A stretch of DNA of 64,000 nt, taken from Rhodospirillum rubrum ATCC 11170 (lineage in GTDB: Bacteria > Pseudomonadota > Alphaproteobacteria > Rhodospirillales > Rhodospirillaceae). The notes under the pieces are model-generated. The model saw only the letters and a program-made list of their open reading frames with translations, had not been told where the DNA came from and did not search any database. The number at the start of each line of letters is the position of its first letter. Within the stretch, counting starts at the first letter, position 1. The stretch is from contig NC_007643.1 of NCBI RefSeq assembly GCF_000013085.1, positions 753,001 through 817,000 of the forward strand, given 5' to 3'. This document shows positions 28,129 to 35,684 of this stretch, in pieces. The translations under genes were made by a program, and so were the position numbers.

Positions 28129-30371
28129 CGGGCCCCGGCGTGGGTGCGGGCGAAGACCAGGAAATCCTCGGCGCTCAAGGGCTTGGAAAACAAATAGCCC
28201 TGGGCGGTGAAACAGCCCATTTCGGTGACGATCCGCGCCTCCTCCTCGGTTTCCACGCCCTCGGCGGTGATGTCGAAGCCAAGCTCATGGCCAAGGCCGA
28301 TGATCAAGCCGACGATCTTGCGCATATCGGCCTGTTCGGCGAGGCCCGAGACGAAGCTGCGGTCGATCTTCAAGGTGTCGATGGGCAGGCTGCGCAGATA
28401 GCTGAGCGAGGAATAGCCCGTGCCGAAATCATCCAGGGCCAGCAGAAATCCCTTATCCTTTAGGGCTTTGAGAAGCGATACGGTATGCGTTAGGTCGTCG
28501 ATGACGATGCTTTCGGTGATTTCCAGTTTGAGCCGGGTCGTCGCCACGCCTTCCTCGGCGGCGATGGAAACCAGCTTGTCGATCAGATCGGGTTCGCGCA
28601 TCTGGCGGACCGACAGATTGACGGCGATCCGCGCGTCATCTTGCGAAACCTTCAGCGAGCGGATCATGGCGCAGCTTTGGCGGAAGACCGAATAGCCGAT
28701 ATCGACGATATGGCCCGAGGTTTCCGCCGCCGGGATGAACAGCGACGGCGCGATCATCGTGCCATCGCCATCGCGCCAGCGGACCAGGGCCTCGCCGCCG
28801 TGGCAACTGCGATCGGCCAAGCGGATCTTGGGTTGGAAGACGGCGACGAAGGCCTCCGAGACGACGCCCGCGCCCAGCTTTGAGATGACGCCGATATGGG
28901 CGCGGATTTCCTCCTCCATCGCCACCGCATAGGTCAGCCCGCCGCCGCGCTTGATGTTGCGGGCCTTTTGCATGGCGATGCCGGCGCGCTGGACCAGGAT
29001 TTGCGCGGTGTCGTGTTCGGAGGTCGAGACCGAGGTGCCATGGGAGAACGAGACCGGCAGGGTCATCGAGTCAAGCGGCAAACCCGCGCGGAAATCGCCC
29101 GCCAGTTGGTCGGCCAAAGGTCCAACCTGATCGACGGGGCCGCCGATCACCGTGGCCAGGGTTTCCTGTCCGACGCGGAACACCTCGCCGCGCTCTTGCA
29201 AGCGGTGGCGGAAGGCATTGGCCAGCAGGCCGATCATGCGATCGCCGATCACCCGCCCCAGGGTATCGCTGATCGCCGAAAAGCCCTCAAGGGAAAAAAA
29301 GGTCACGGCCACCGGCTGGCGCCGCTGCAGGTATTGGTCGATCAGGCTCTGGCAGGCCGCCAGATTGGGCAGCCCCGTCGCCTCGTCGTGGAACGCCTGA
29401 AGGCTGATCTGCTCGAACAGGCTGATGGTGTCGAAGCCGGCGGCCATGTTGACGCAGAACACCTCGACCAGCTTGCGGTCCGTATCGCCCAGCGTTTTCG
29501 CCACCTCCATCAGCACGGCCAGGGAATCGCCGTTGGGCGTGGCGATATAGAGCGCCATGGAGCCGTGATCGAAGGACGAGCGTCGGCTTTCCAGGGTGCG
29601 GCGCAGGATTTCGGCGGTCTGGTGGTCGCCGATATCGGACAGCGGCCGGCCGATATCGGCGCTCAGCGGTCCGGCGGCGGCAAGGACGAACCCCTCGTCG
29701 CCGGTCATCGCCATCGACGCGGTGGCTCCGGGACGGCGATTCCGGCGGGCGAGAACGATCCCCGAGCGTTCGGTGCCCAGCAGTCCGGCAAGCTGGGTCA
29801 GCACCCCTTCGGCGAAGATCGCCATCGACGGCGAGGCCAGCAGGTCGGCCGAGGCGCGCACGATCTTGTCCAGGCCGTCGCGGCTGGCGGCGATCACCGC
29901 CATCTGGCGATAGGAGCGCAAGGCGGTGGTCAGGATGCTGATCAACCGCCCGCGATTGAGTTCGGATTTGGTGCGGTAATCGTTGATGTCATAGTCCTGG
30001 ATGACCGTGGCCTCGGGGGCGTAACCGGGCTGGCCGGTGCGCAAGACGATGCGCAGCAGATCCCGCGCCGGGTCGGAGCGGATCCAGCGGACAAGGTCGA
30101 GGCCGGCGTCCTCGCGCTCCATCACCACATCGAGCAGGGCGACGGCGATGTCGGAGCGGCTGGACAAGATAGCGCGGGCTTGCGCGGCGCTATAGGCGTG
30201 AAGCGTTTCCAGGTCGTAATCGAGCAGGCGCACGCCACGCAGAGCGAGCCGCGAGACATCATGGACATCCTGGTCATCATCGACGATGAGGATCGGCCAT
30301 GTCTTGGCCGTCAAGGAGGGGGAAATTTCCTCGTCTTCGAAGATCTCTATCAGATCCTCATTCGGTGTCAT
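28071..30371 (-). CDS. Response regulator with DUF3369, degenerate GGDEF and EAL domains
   Basis: This 766-residue protein has a receiver domain (about residues 25-160; VDDDQDV acidic pocket, DVVME phospho-Asp), a DUF3369 linker (about 165-320), a GGDEF-like domain (about 335-490) and an EAL domain (about 500-750). The GGDEF site is replaced by VGQETL, so cyclase activity is unlikely. The EAL domain keeps GEALVRW, the LEITES segment and the loop 6 motif DDFGTGYSSLSYL, so c-di-GMP phosphodiesterase activity is expected. Its ATG overlaps the stop of the upstream Cache histidine kinase (ATGA), which identifies the likely partner. Confidence 0.9.
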   Translation of the reverse strand: MTPNEDLIEIFEDEEISPSLTAKTWPILIVDDDQDVHDVSRLALRGVRLLDYDLETLHAYSAAQARAILSSRSDIAVALLDVVMEREDAGLDLVRWIRSDPARDLLRIVLRTGQPGYAPEATVIQDYDINDYRTKSELNRGRLISILTTALRSYRQMAVIAASRDGLDKIVRASADLLASPSMAIFAEGVLTQLAGLLGTERSGIVLARRNRRPGATASMAMTGDEGFVLAAAGPLSADIGRPLSDIGDHQTAEILRRTLESRRSSFDHGSMALYIATPNGDSLAVLMEVAKTLGDTDRKLVEVFCVNMAAGFDTISLFEQISLQAFHDEATGLPNLAACQSLIDQYLQRRQPVAVTFFSLEGFSAISDTLGRVIGDRMIGLLANAFRHRLQERGEVFRVGQETLATVIGGPVDQVGPLADQLAGDFRAGLPLDSMTLPVSFSHGTSVSTSEHDTAQILVQRAGIAMQKARNIKRGGGLTYAVAMEEEIRAHIGVISKLGAGVVSEAFVAVFQPKIRLADRSCHGGEALVRWRDGDGTMIAPSLFIPAAETSGHIVDIGYSVFRQSCAMIRSLKVSQDDARIAVNLSVRQMREPDLIDKLVSIAAEEGVATTRLKLEITESIVIDDLTHTVSLLKALKDKGFLLALDDFGTGYSSLSYLRSLPIDTLKIDRSFVSGLAEQADMRKIVGLIIGLGHELGFDITAEGVETEEEARIVTEMGCFTAQGYLFSKPLSAEDFLVFARTHAGARQTSGGSLSAEGCIRARDA

Positions 30372-32251
30372 GGCGTTAGGGCCTCCTTGGGCCGGACGGG
30401 CTGCTCGACGGGCTTTTCGGCGGGGGCGACGCGGGGCAGGGTGAGGGTAAAGCGGGTTCCCTCGCCCTCGACGCTGTCCACCGTCAGGCCACCGCCAAGA
30501 ATTTTGGTGACGATGCCATAGACGATGTGAAGTCCCAGGCCGCTGCCCCCTTGTCCCAGGCGGGTCGTAAAGAAGGGGTCAAAGATTTTGGGCAGAATCG
30601 CCGGAGCGATGCCCCGGCCATTGTCGCTGACGCCAATGGTCACGGACTGGGCTTCTACGCTGCGAGTGATGATGCGGATCTCTCCGGAGTCGTGGTCATC
30701 GAAGCCATGGACAACGGCATTGGTGACAAGGTTGCCGATGACCTGGGCCAGGGATCCGGGAAAGCTGTCCATCGTGACCGCGGCGGCGAGATCAAGGCTG
30801 ACGGTGATCGGGCGATAGCGGAACGACGGCTTGAGCGCGGTGATCACCTCTTGGATCGTCTGATCCAAAAGGAAGCTCCGGCGCTGGTCGTTGGTCTGAT
30901 CGACGGCCACCTGCTTGAAGGTACCGACAAGCCGGCCGGCCTGTTCAAGGCTGCGAACCAGCAGGTCGCAGGCCTCCTCGGTGGTTGCGACGTAAGCGGC
31001 GATGGCTTGCCGGGAGATCCGCCCCGAGGCGGTCAGGGTGGCGAAGGCGCGGGTATGGTCCTTCAGCGTCGTCGCCGCCACCAGGGCGTTGCCGACGGGA
31101 GTGTTCACCTCATGGGCCACGGCGGCGACCATCGCCCCCAGCGAGGCCAGCTTTTCCGAGCGCACCAATTCGGCTTGGGTGCGGGTCAAGGTGTCGACCA
31201 GCGCCGCCAACTCGGCGGTTCGGTCCCTCACCAGGGTTTCGACGTTCTCATAGAGCAGACGATAGTTTTCGCGCGACTCGAACAAGGTGTGCTCGGCCGC
31301 TTCGCGCCGGGCATCGGCCACCGCCTGGGATCTTTGGGCAAGACGGAAGACCACGGCGGTGACAACGCAGAGAAAGACGAAGCCAAGCCCCCCCGTCGCC
31401 ATGCGGTGGACCCAGGTTTTTACGAGAAGCGACTTCTTCATGCTAGCGACGATGGTTCCCGAAAGCGCCGGGAAGGGCAGGGTGACGGCGATCTCGTCTT
31501 CAAGGATCGGCCAGTCGATCAGCGGGGCCGGCCCCTCCTGGGGCGGGAAGCCGCCGGCGAGGGCGGGGAGAACGGTGCCCTCCAGGCGCCGCATGTCGGC
31601 GGCGGAGATCGGATGGATGTTTTGCACGCCGCGATCGGCGCGCAGCATCCAGATGCGTTGATCGGCGAAGGCGTCCAGGGCGCGCCAGACGTTGACGGCG
31701 GCATTGGAATCGATGCCCCCGGCGACAACGGCGATAACGGTTCCGTTTTCGTCGCGGACGGCCTTGCGGATGGGAAAAACCCAGCGCTTCAAAAACGGAC
31801 TGTAATAAATCTCCCCGAAAACCGCGGCCTTGCTATCCAGGGCTTGCAGGAAGGTTTCGCGAGTGTCGGGATTGGTCAGAAGATTGGGAAGGGGATCGTG
31901 GCTGTCCTCGCTGAGGGCGCGGATCTGACCATCGACGGCGATCACGGACAAGACGGTGAAAGCCGGCAGGGTGCCAAGGCTTTTGGTCAAGATCGCCCGG
32001 CCCTTCGTCGGGTCGCTCAGCCCGTCGCTGTCGATCAACTGATCGGCGAGGGCATCGAGAGAGCTTTCAAAGCCGGCGAAGGTGGTCTGCGAGGCCGAAC
32101 GGAAGGTCAGCGCCGTATAGTGGAGCTGGATCATCGCGTCGTTGCGAACATCCATCCAGGTTATCGCGGCATAGACGGCAAGGGCGACCACCTGCCCGAT
32201 CAGGGTCAGCAGGAAAAACCGATTGAGTGGTGCGGATCCGGCCAAGGCCAA
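30368..32251 (-). CDS. Membrane sensor histidine kinase with Cache-like periplasmic domain
   Basis: The 627-residue protein has an N-terminal membrane helix (about residues 10-32), a roughly 240-residue periplasmic part with the PAS/Cache style (YYSPFLKRWVFPIRKAVRD, VVAGGIDSNAAVN), a second helix near 285-305, a coiled coil with REN-type heptads, a HisKA domain with phospho-His in AVAHEVNTPVGNAL (about residue 383), and an HATPase domain with NLVTNAVVHG, DNGRGIA and GGSGLGLHIVYG. The His-E-V-N-T-P variant of the H-box is seen in kinases that pair with c-di-GMP regulators. It is the first gene of a two-gene operon with the EAL response regulator. Ligand unknown. Confidence 0.9.
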   Translation of the reverse strand: MALAGSAPLNRFFLLTLIGQVVALAVYAAITWMDVRNDAMIQLHYTALTFRSASQTTFAGFESSLDALADQLIDSDGLSDPTKGRAILTKSLGTLPAFTVLSVIAVDGQIRALSEDSHDPLPNLLTNPDTRETFLQALDSKAAVFGEIYYSPFLKRWVFPIRKAVRDENGTVIAVVAGGIDSNAAVNVWRALDAFADQRIWMLRADRGVQNIHPISAADMRRLEGTVLPALAGGFPPQEGPAPLIDWPILEDEIAVTLPFPALSGTIVASMKKSLLVKTWVHRMATGGLGFVFLCVVTAVVFRLAQRSQAVADARREAAEHTLFESRENYRLLYENVETLVRDRTAELAALVDTLTRTQAELVRSEKLASLGAMVAAVAHEVNTPVGNALVAATTLKDHTRAFATLTASGRISRQAIAAYVATTEEACDLLVRSLEQAGRLVGTFKQVAVDQTNDQRRSFLLDQTIQEVITALKPSFRYRPITVSLDLAAAVTMDSFPGSLAQVIGNLVTNAVVHGFDDHDSGEIRIITRSVEAQSVTIGVSDNGRGIAPAILPKIFDPFFTTRLGQGGSGLGLHIVYGIVTKILGGGLTVDSVEGEGTRFTLTLPRVAPAEKPVEQPVRPKEALTP

Positions 32252-32417
32252 GCCTCCCTAAGACGCCCTTCGGGGAGCGAGCATAAGGGGATTGTAGACT
32301 TTGGGGGAATTGTCTTTTGGGTAATATAGGCTTTCGACCTATCGGTCTGGCCGGCTAACCCAGGGATTGGATCTCTGGGGGAGGGCCCTTTGCGCCGCGA
32401 TGGGCGCAAGCGGGTCC

Positions 32418-33056
32418 CTAAACAAACTCGTAGTAGATCGAGGCAAAATGGCAGGCGGCGGCGGCCAGGACCAGAAGATGCCAAAAAGCGTTCTGGAAGG
32501 GCAGGCGCTTGAACGAATGAAAGGCGGTGCCGATCGTGTAAAGAATGCCGCCGATGAACACCAAAACGATGGCTGGCATCGACAGGGCGTCCGACAACGG
32601 GCCGATGACGGTCAGGATCGCCCACCCCATCGCCAGATAGAGAACAAGGCTGAGGCGTTCCCATCCATAGGGCAGCAACAGCTTGCTGGCGACGCCAAGC
32701 ACCGCCGTTGTCCAGATCGCCCCGCAAAGCCATCCCCCCATTTCCCCGCCCAGACCAAGCAGGGCGAAGGGGGTATAGGTTCCGGCGATCATCACGAAGA
32801 TCATCGCGTGGTCGATGCGCCGGAGGATATGCTTGAGCGTTCCGTGGGAGGCCAGATTATAGGCCGCGGAGGCGCTCAGCATACCAACCAGACCAAGGCC
32901 GTAGATCGCGCTCGCCGTTGTCGTCCGCCCACCATCCCACCCGGCGATCACCAGCCAAACGGCGGCGATAAGACCGAGGGGAACGCCCAGCATGTGGATC
33001 GCCGCATCGGCGATCCGCTCGGCACGGGTATAAGTCGGAAACAATGAGCCCGACAT
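32418..33056 (-). CDS. trhA: Hemolysin III family / TrhA membrane protein (YqfA-like)
   Basis: The 212-residue protein has seven membrane helices and the PAQR/HlyIII metal-binding pattern: RIDHAMIFVMIAGTYTPF (about residues 78-95, with His-Asp-His-like site) and a C-terminal FWHLLVLAAAACHF with two histidines. The family in E. coli (TrhA/YqfA) controls membrane energetics and fatty-acid homeostasis. True haemolytic activity is doubtful. It lies 14 bp after infA on the same strand, so it may be co-transcribed with it. Confidence 0.88.
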   Translation of the reverse strand: MSGSLFPTYTRAERIADAAIHMLGVPLGLIAAVWLVIAGWDGGRTTTASAIYGLGLVGMLSASAAYNLASHGTLKHILRRIDHAMIFVMIAGTYTPFALLGLGGEMGGWLCGAIWTTAVLGVASKLLLPYGWERLSLVLYLAMGWAILTVIGPLSDALSMPAIVLVFIGGILYTIGTAFHSFKRLPFQNAFWHLLVLAAAACHFASIYYEFV

Positions 33057-33070
33057 AGCGACCTCCGGGA

Positions 33071-33358
33071 TCAGCGGCGGCGGGGCTGGCGGGGAGGGGG
33101 GCGGTTGCCGCCACCGGTGACCGGGCCAGGAGGGCCGCCGACCTTATGACGATAGGTGATACGCGCCTTGGTCAGATCGTAAGGAGTCATTTCCATGTCG
33201 ACGCGGTCGCCGACCATGATCCGAATGCGGTGCTTCTTCATCTTGCCCGCGGAATAGGCCATCACTTCGTGGCCGTTATCCAACTGCACCTTGAATCGAG
33301 AGTCCGGGAGAACGTCGGTGACGACGCCGTCCATCTCGATAAGCTCTTCTTTCGCCAT
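33071..33358 (-). CDS. infA: Translation initiation factor IF-1, second-type with basic tail
   Basis: The first 70 residues are a normal IF-1 S1/OB fold ([56 protein letters not shown]). IF-1 occupies the ribosomal A site during initiation. The E-E-L start and FRV-like [12 protein letters not shown] resemble the additional infA copy found in many alpha- and betaproteobacteria, often cold-inducible. A 25-residue Gly/Pro/Arg tail (ending PPPRQPRRR) extends beyond the usual 72 residues. The neighbouring upstream gene is a cold-shock protein. ATG at 33358 gives the canonical MAKE start; a codon two earlier is possible. Confidence 0.9.
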   Translation of the reverse strand: MAKEELIEMDGVVTDVLPDSRFKVQLDNGHEVMAYSAGKMKKHRIRIMVGDRVDMEMTPYDLTKARITYRHKVGGPPGPVTGGGNRPPPRQPRRR

Positions 33359-33508
33359 TCCCACTTCCTTGTTGTCGGGGAAGGGCCCGTCCGCATGGAC
33401 CGCCGCACCTTCTCCCCTCGTCCTGATCTCTCGATACTTACCCGAAAAATCCGCCGCCGTCCGCCGAGGAATGCGCGGATCGTCATTGGGCGTTCGGAAA
33501 AGCCGCCC

Positions 33509-33668
33509 GGCCCCGGCAAGCAGGGACCACTTTGCGGTGGTAACCTGCCCGCGGAGCGGGGCACGGGGCTTGCCCGCGTTGTATGGTCTTCGTCTGCGTG
33601 TCAGCTGCCTGGGCCGGCGTCAAGCTTTAACAGGAAAGCCTGACGCATCCTTGGCCCAACCCGGGGCC
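33509..33668. ncRNA. Candidate structured RNA or long infA leader
   Basis: Complementary 8-mers GGCCCCGG (33509-33516) and CCGGGGCC (33661-33668) can close a 160-nt domain. Inside it, a three-way junction at 33515-33574 has closing stem GGCAAGC/GCTTGCC and arms CAGG..ACCAC/GTGGT..CCTG and CCCGC/GCGGG. A hairpin at 33617-33646 has stem GCGTCA/TGACGC extended by GCTTT/AAAGC. The strand is not determined: on minus it would be part of the infA leader; on plus it would be an independent RNA. It does not match the tmRNA, SRP or RNase P signatures I know. Confidence 0.3.
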
Positions 33669-33696
33669 CGACAGCCTTCGCCAAGCCGAAAGCCCG

Positions 33697-33728
33697 ACGA
33701 AAAAATAACCCGGACCCGGGGTCCGGGG
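33697..33728 (-). terminator. Rho-independent terminator of the cold-shock gene
   Basis: On the minus strand, stem arms at 33720-33727 and 33709-33716 (CCCGGACC/GGTCCGGG, 3-nt loop) are followed by TTATTTTTTCG. It lies about 36 bp past the csp stop, with a second hairpin in between (33740-33757). Confidence 0.8.
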
Positions 33729-33763
33729 AGTCCAAACAGCCGGGCCGAGAGGCCCGGATAGGG

Positions 33764-33970
33764 TTACGCCATCCGGATCATACCGGCCATGGCGCCGCCG
33801 AAACGGGGTCGGGTCAGCCGATAGGCGACCCGCTGACCGTCGCGCAGCGAGCGCAGGCCGGAGCGGTCCAGGGCGGGCATATCAACGGCGATGTCGCCAC
33901 CGCCGTCATCGGGACGGATGAAACCATAGCCATTGATGGTGTCGAACCAGGTAATCGTGCCAGTAAGCAT
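33764..33970 (-). CDS. Cold-shock-domain protein, divergent CspA type
   Basis: The 68-residue protein is a single cold-shock OB fold. The RNP1-like motif is INGYGFIRP (about residues 12-20; usual K-G-F-G-F-I) and the VFVH RNP2 region is changed to IAVDMP, so two nucleic-acid contact residues differ from classical CspA. It may be an RNA chaperone with altered binding. A good GGAGAAAAG site precedes the ATG. It lies upstream of infA, whose second-type copy is often cold-linked, so the two may respond together although a terminator separates them. Confidence 0.82.
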   Translation of the reverse strand: MLTGTITWFDTINGYGFIRPDDGGGDIAVDMPALDRSGLRSLRDGQRVAYRLTRPRFGGAMAGMIRMA

Positions 33971-34202
33971 TATGCTTTTCTCCTTTTTGTCTGGCGCATA
34001 GGGTAGGCGAACGCACCGCGAAAGGCGGGATTCGTCATCAAATCGTCAGAGGGAAAAGCCAAAACAAAGCGGGCGGGCAATTCTGGGACGTCACTCTACT
34101 AATTTGATGAACCCTACATAGGGCGAAAGAGTGAAAAAGTCAATAATCCCCCCGAAGGGCACTTGGCCGGCGGGGCGTGAAGACTGAAAAAGGGGCGCGG
34201 GG

Positions 34203-35237
34203 TCAGAGGGAAAAGCGCAGTTGCGCCTTTGTGCCTCGGGAAACCGCGGGATAGGTCACCTCGCTGCCCAGGCTTTTGGCCATGGCGGCCATGATGCGGG
34301 TGCCAAGGCCGGTTCCCCGGGGCGGCGCGCCCGGATCGCGGCCCTGACCGAAATCCTCGACGTCAAGAAGGACCTCGGCGCCTTCTTGGTGGCAGCGCAG
34401 GCGGATTTCGCCGCAACTGCCCTCGGGATAGGCGTATTTACAGGCGTTGGTCAGCAATTCGGACACGATGACGCCCACCGAGACGGCCTTGTCGGTGGGG
34501 ATGAGCACCGGCTGGGTGTCGACGCGGATGGTGTGGTGGCACCTGGCCGAGGTCATGGCCGATTCGATGTCGGCGACCAAGCTTTTCAGGTATTCGTCGA
34601 TGCCGACGAAGCGCACGTCTTCCGAGGTGTACAATCGGCGATGGATGCCGCCGACGGCGACGATGCGGCCCCAGGTTTCCTCCAGGGCGGCGCGCGCCTT
34701 GGGGTCTTCGACCACCTGACCTTGCATGCGGACCAGGGCGGCGACCAGGGCCAGACTATTGGCGACGCGGTGGTTGACCTCGCGCAGCAAGATCTCGGCC
34801 CGATCCTTGGCCTCGCGGACCTCGCGCTCGGCCCGGCTTCTTTCGCGGCGCGCCTGGGCGATCTCCAGGGCCTGATCGATGGCGATCGACAGCAGGTCGA
34901 GGAAGGCGCCGCCGACATCCTTGACCACATAGTCCGAGGCGCCGGCCTTCATCGCCGCCACCGCCACCCCGGTGTCGCCCGTTCCGGTGACATAGACCAC
35001 CGGCGGCGCGTCCTCGCGCTCGGCCAGGGCCGACAGCACCTCCATGCCGGTGCCGCCGGGCATCTCGTGATCAAGGGCGACCACGTCGATGCCGCCCTGA
35101 TCGATGCGGGCCAGCCCCTCGCGGGCGCTGAGCGCGACTTCGACGATCAGATTGTGACGTTCAAGCCGCTTCTGAGCCAGCCGGACCGTCCCTGGATCGT
35201 CATCGATATAAAGGACACGGGGGCTGGCGTGTGTCAC
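34203..35237 (-). CDS. Receiver-HisKA_2 hybrid: response regulator with HWE/HisKA_2-type kinase output
   Basis: The 344-residue protein has a receiver domain (about residues 8-125; YIDDDPGTV, DVVALDHEMPGG phospho-Asp, VTGTGD) followed by a coiled coil and a HisKA_2 dimerisation domain with phospho-His in LLREVNHRVANSLALVAALV (about residue 155), then an HATPase domain (SELLTNACKYAYPEG, FGQGRD, GTGLGTRIM). Soluble receiver-kinases of this type act as phospho-signalling relays in alphaproteobacteria. The GTG start follows the preceding stop with no gap (TAAGTG), so it is translationally coupled to the single-domain receiver gene. Confidence 0.87.
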   Translation of the reverse strand: MTHASPRVLYIDDDPGTVRLAQKRLERHNLIVEVALSAREGLARIDQGGIDVVALDHEMPGGTGMEVLSALAEREDAPPVVYVTGTGDTGVAVAAMKAGASDYVVKDVGGAFLDLLSIAIDQALEIAQARRERSRAEREVREAKDRAEILLREVNHRVANSLALVAALVRMQGQVVEDPKARAALEETWGRIVAVGGIHRRLYTSEDVRFVGIDEYLKSLVADIESAMTSARCHHTIRVDTQPVLIPTDKAVSVGVIVSELLTNACKYAYPEGSCGEIRLRCHQEGAEVLLDVEDFGQGRDPGAPPRGTGLGTRIMAAMAKSLGSEVTYPAVSRGTKAQLRFSL

Positions 35238-35684
35238 TTAGTTGGTCTCCGGGACCTGCATGACGGAAAAGAACAGTCCAAGTTGGCGGATGGCATTGGC
35301 GAAATTTTCGTAATTCACCGGCTTTGTAATATAGACGTTGGCGCCAAGATCGTAGCAGCGCTGGATTTCCCTTTGATCATCGGTCGTGGTCAGGATGACC
35401 ACGGGAGAACGCCGGGTATGGGGGTTTTCTTTGACCAGTTTAAGGATGTCGATCCCGGTCATATCGGGCAGATTGAGATCGAGCAGCACCAGTTGGGCCC
35501 GGCCGGCGCTGACCCGACCGGATTTGTCGTCGCCAAACAGGTAGTTCAAAGCCGACGTTCCGTCGGTGAAGGCGATGATCTCGTTGTTCACCCCGGCGCG
35601 GCGGATGTTCTTTTCGATCAAGCGGGCGTGGCCAAGATCATCCTCGATCATCACGATGGTGACGGACTGGGCGGCACTGCTCAT
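35238..35684 (-). CDS. Single-domain response regulator, Rcp1-like
   Basis: The 148-residue protein is a lone receiver with VTIVMIEDDLGHARLIEKNI (acidic pocket), LVLLDLNLPDMTG (phospho-Asp about residue 68), ILTTTDDQ and the switch lysine in YITKPVNYENF. The insertion NYLFGDDKSGRVSAGR before the phospho-Asp strand is typical of Rcp1-type receivers paired with phytochrome or CHASE3 kinases. The ATG overlaps the stop of the upstream CHASE3 kinase by four bases, so that kinase is the likely donor. Confidence 0.9.
   Translation of the reverse strand: MSSAAQSVTIVMIEDDLGHARLIEKNIRRAGVNNEIIAFTDGTSALNYLFGDDKSGRVSAGRAQLVLLDLNLPDMTGIDILKLVKENPHTRRSPVVILTTTDDQREIQRCYDLGANVYITKPVNYENFANAIRQLGLFFSVMQVPETN

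Larger units (their letters stand above)
33359..33763. other. 405-bp gap between csp and infA: terminator, structured segment, infA leader
   Basis: No protein-coding gene is supported. From right to left it holds the csp terminator (33697-33728), a hairpin at 33740-33746/33751-33757, a possibly structured RNA segment (33509-33668), and about 150 bp next to infA that must include its promoter and leader. Purine- and T-rich bases at 33420-33480 may contain that promoter but boxes are not clear. Confidence 0.5.

Noticed and set aside
33359-33763. Small proteins in the csp-infA gap
   Set aside because: Open frames exist but lack ribosome-binding sites, family features or sensible composition; the region has terminators and hairpins instead.
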